From positions 11,605,516 through 11,669,515 of the forward strand of contig OW203734.1 of the NCBI GenBank assembly GCA_934045075.1: 64,000 nucleotides of DNA, given 5' to 3'. This document shows positions 63,450 through 64,000 of this stretch, piece after piece; the first letter of the stretch is position 1, and every line of letters starts with the position of its first letter. This stretch comes from Yponomeuta sedellus. Taxonomy: Eukaryota > Arthropoda > Insecta > Lepidoptera > Yponomeutidae. The position numbers and the translations under genes are program-made. The notes beneath the pieces were generated by a model, which was not told where the DNA came from, ran no database searches, and worked only from the letters and a program-made list of their open reading frames with translations.

Positions 63450-64000
63450 GGCATTAGCTCTATTGGGCGATAGAATCTGATTGTTTATTAGGGACCATTC
63501 CTCTATTTAATTAATTGGAAACACATTGGCGGTATGAAACAGTCATGTATTTTGTAGTTGCGCGAGAGGCGAGACCTACATCCAAACATCTAAATATAAG
63601 TTTATTATATACCGTTGTATATTTATAATGATAAAGACATAAGTATGTAAAGCATGTACAATTATACACTTAGATAATACAGGGTTATTTCTAAAATTCG
63701 CAATTGCGTATCTTTCTGCTTCGTAGTGGTGATGTTTGATAGATAATGCCTATAACATATAGGTACCTACATGTGTGTTTAAATAGAATGGACATTCTTC
63801 TATCTGAGACAACTATTTAGTAAAAGCTGCGACGTTAGCGGTGTGCGTAAAGTGCGAATTTAAAGCGCTACGCGGTGGTAAATAGTGTCACTAGTGGAAA
63901 AATACCATATCTTATTTTACAACGCTTCTTTGGAAAAAGTGATCTTTTTAAATTTTTATAAATTTTCTAGCTCTTTTTGGAATCTACTGACAATAACCTA
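63450..64000. other. Nothing recognised after the X-box segment
   Basis: AT-rich to the end of the window. No start codon with a long frame follows the promoter-like segment, but the window ends 600 bases later, so a gene with a long leader or intron could lie beyond. Confidence 0.4.

Overview
This looks like a repeat-dense piece of an insect nuclear genome, most likely a moth or butterfly. It is AT-rich and has one clear protein gene with GT-AG introns, no operons, and dozens of nested retroposons and foldback elements. The lepidopteran assignment is an inference from the gene family and from the repeat style (tRNA- and 5S-derived SINEs, LINE tails ending in GAA, ATG or ATTCT repeats). I had no search to confirm it.

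The only convincing host gene is a GMC-family FAD oxidoreductase (glucose dehydrogenase-like) on the + strand, in four exons between 34575 and 38164. A short first exon at 34575-34677 splices in frame to the FAD-binding exon, giving about 590 residues. A second possible hydrophobic leader lies just upstream of exon 2.

Most of the rest is mobile DNA. (1) A SINE family of at least 18 copies has a head that closely follows 5S rRNA, including the 5S internal promoter. Several copies have 10-15 bp target duplications, and there are two subfamilies. (2) A tRNA-headed SINE repeatedly carries an inverted copy of its own 3' part at its 5' end, with 9-14 bp target duplications. (3) Two further tRNA-SINE families and a tRNA-headed family ending in a TTTCCTCACGAT block are present. 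(4) A GC-rich, poly(A)-tailed retroposon of about 0.9 kb occurs twice (26144-27052, 29613-30510), with identical 5' ends and clean target duplications. One copy sits in a 5S-SINE, the other in the primer-binding site of a miniature LTR element (29403-31119). A solo LTR of the same family is at 10721-10920. (5) A complete Tc1/mariner-type transposon (49495-51384) encodes a transposase broken by one in-frame stop. (6) Many LINE 3'-end fragments and at least six families of small inverted-repeat elements fill the rest.

Layout: 1-34 kb is SINE/LINE/MITE mosaic with the two GC-rich retroposons; 34.5-38.2 kb is the GMC gene; 38.3-38.5 kb is a TACA microsatellite; 38.5-41.1 kb is featureless; 41-49 kb is MITE- and SINE-rich; 49.5-51.4 kb is the DNA transposon; 52.1-58.05 kb is a 6-kb compound tetranucleotide array (AATG, ACGG, ACAG, ACAT, AAAC); 58-63.3 kb is SINE/LINE mosaic; 63.25-63.45 kb is a promoter-like segment with a perfect RFX X-box. 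The very long open frames across the tetranucleotide arrays and the overlapping frames in the GC-rich retroposons are not treated as host genes.
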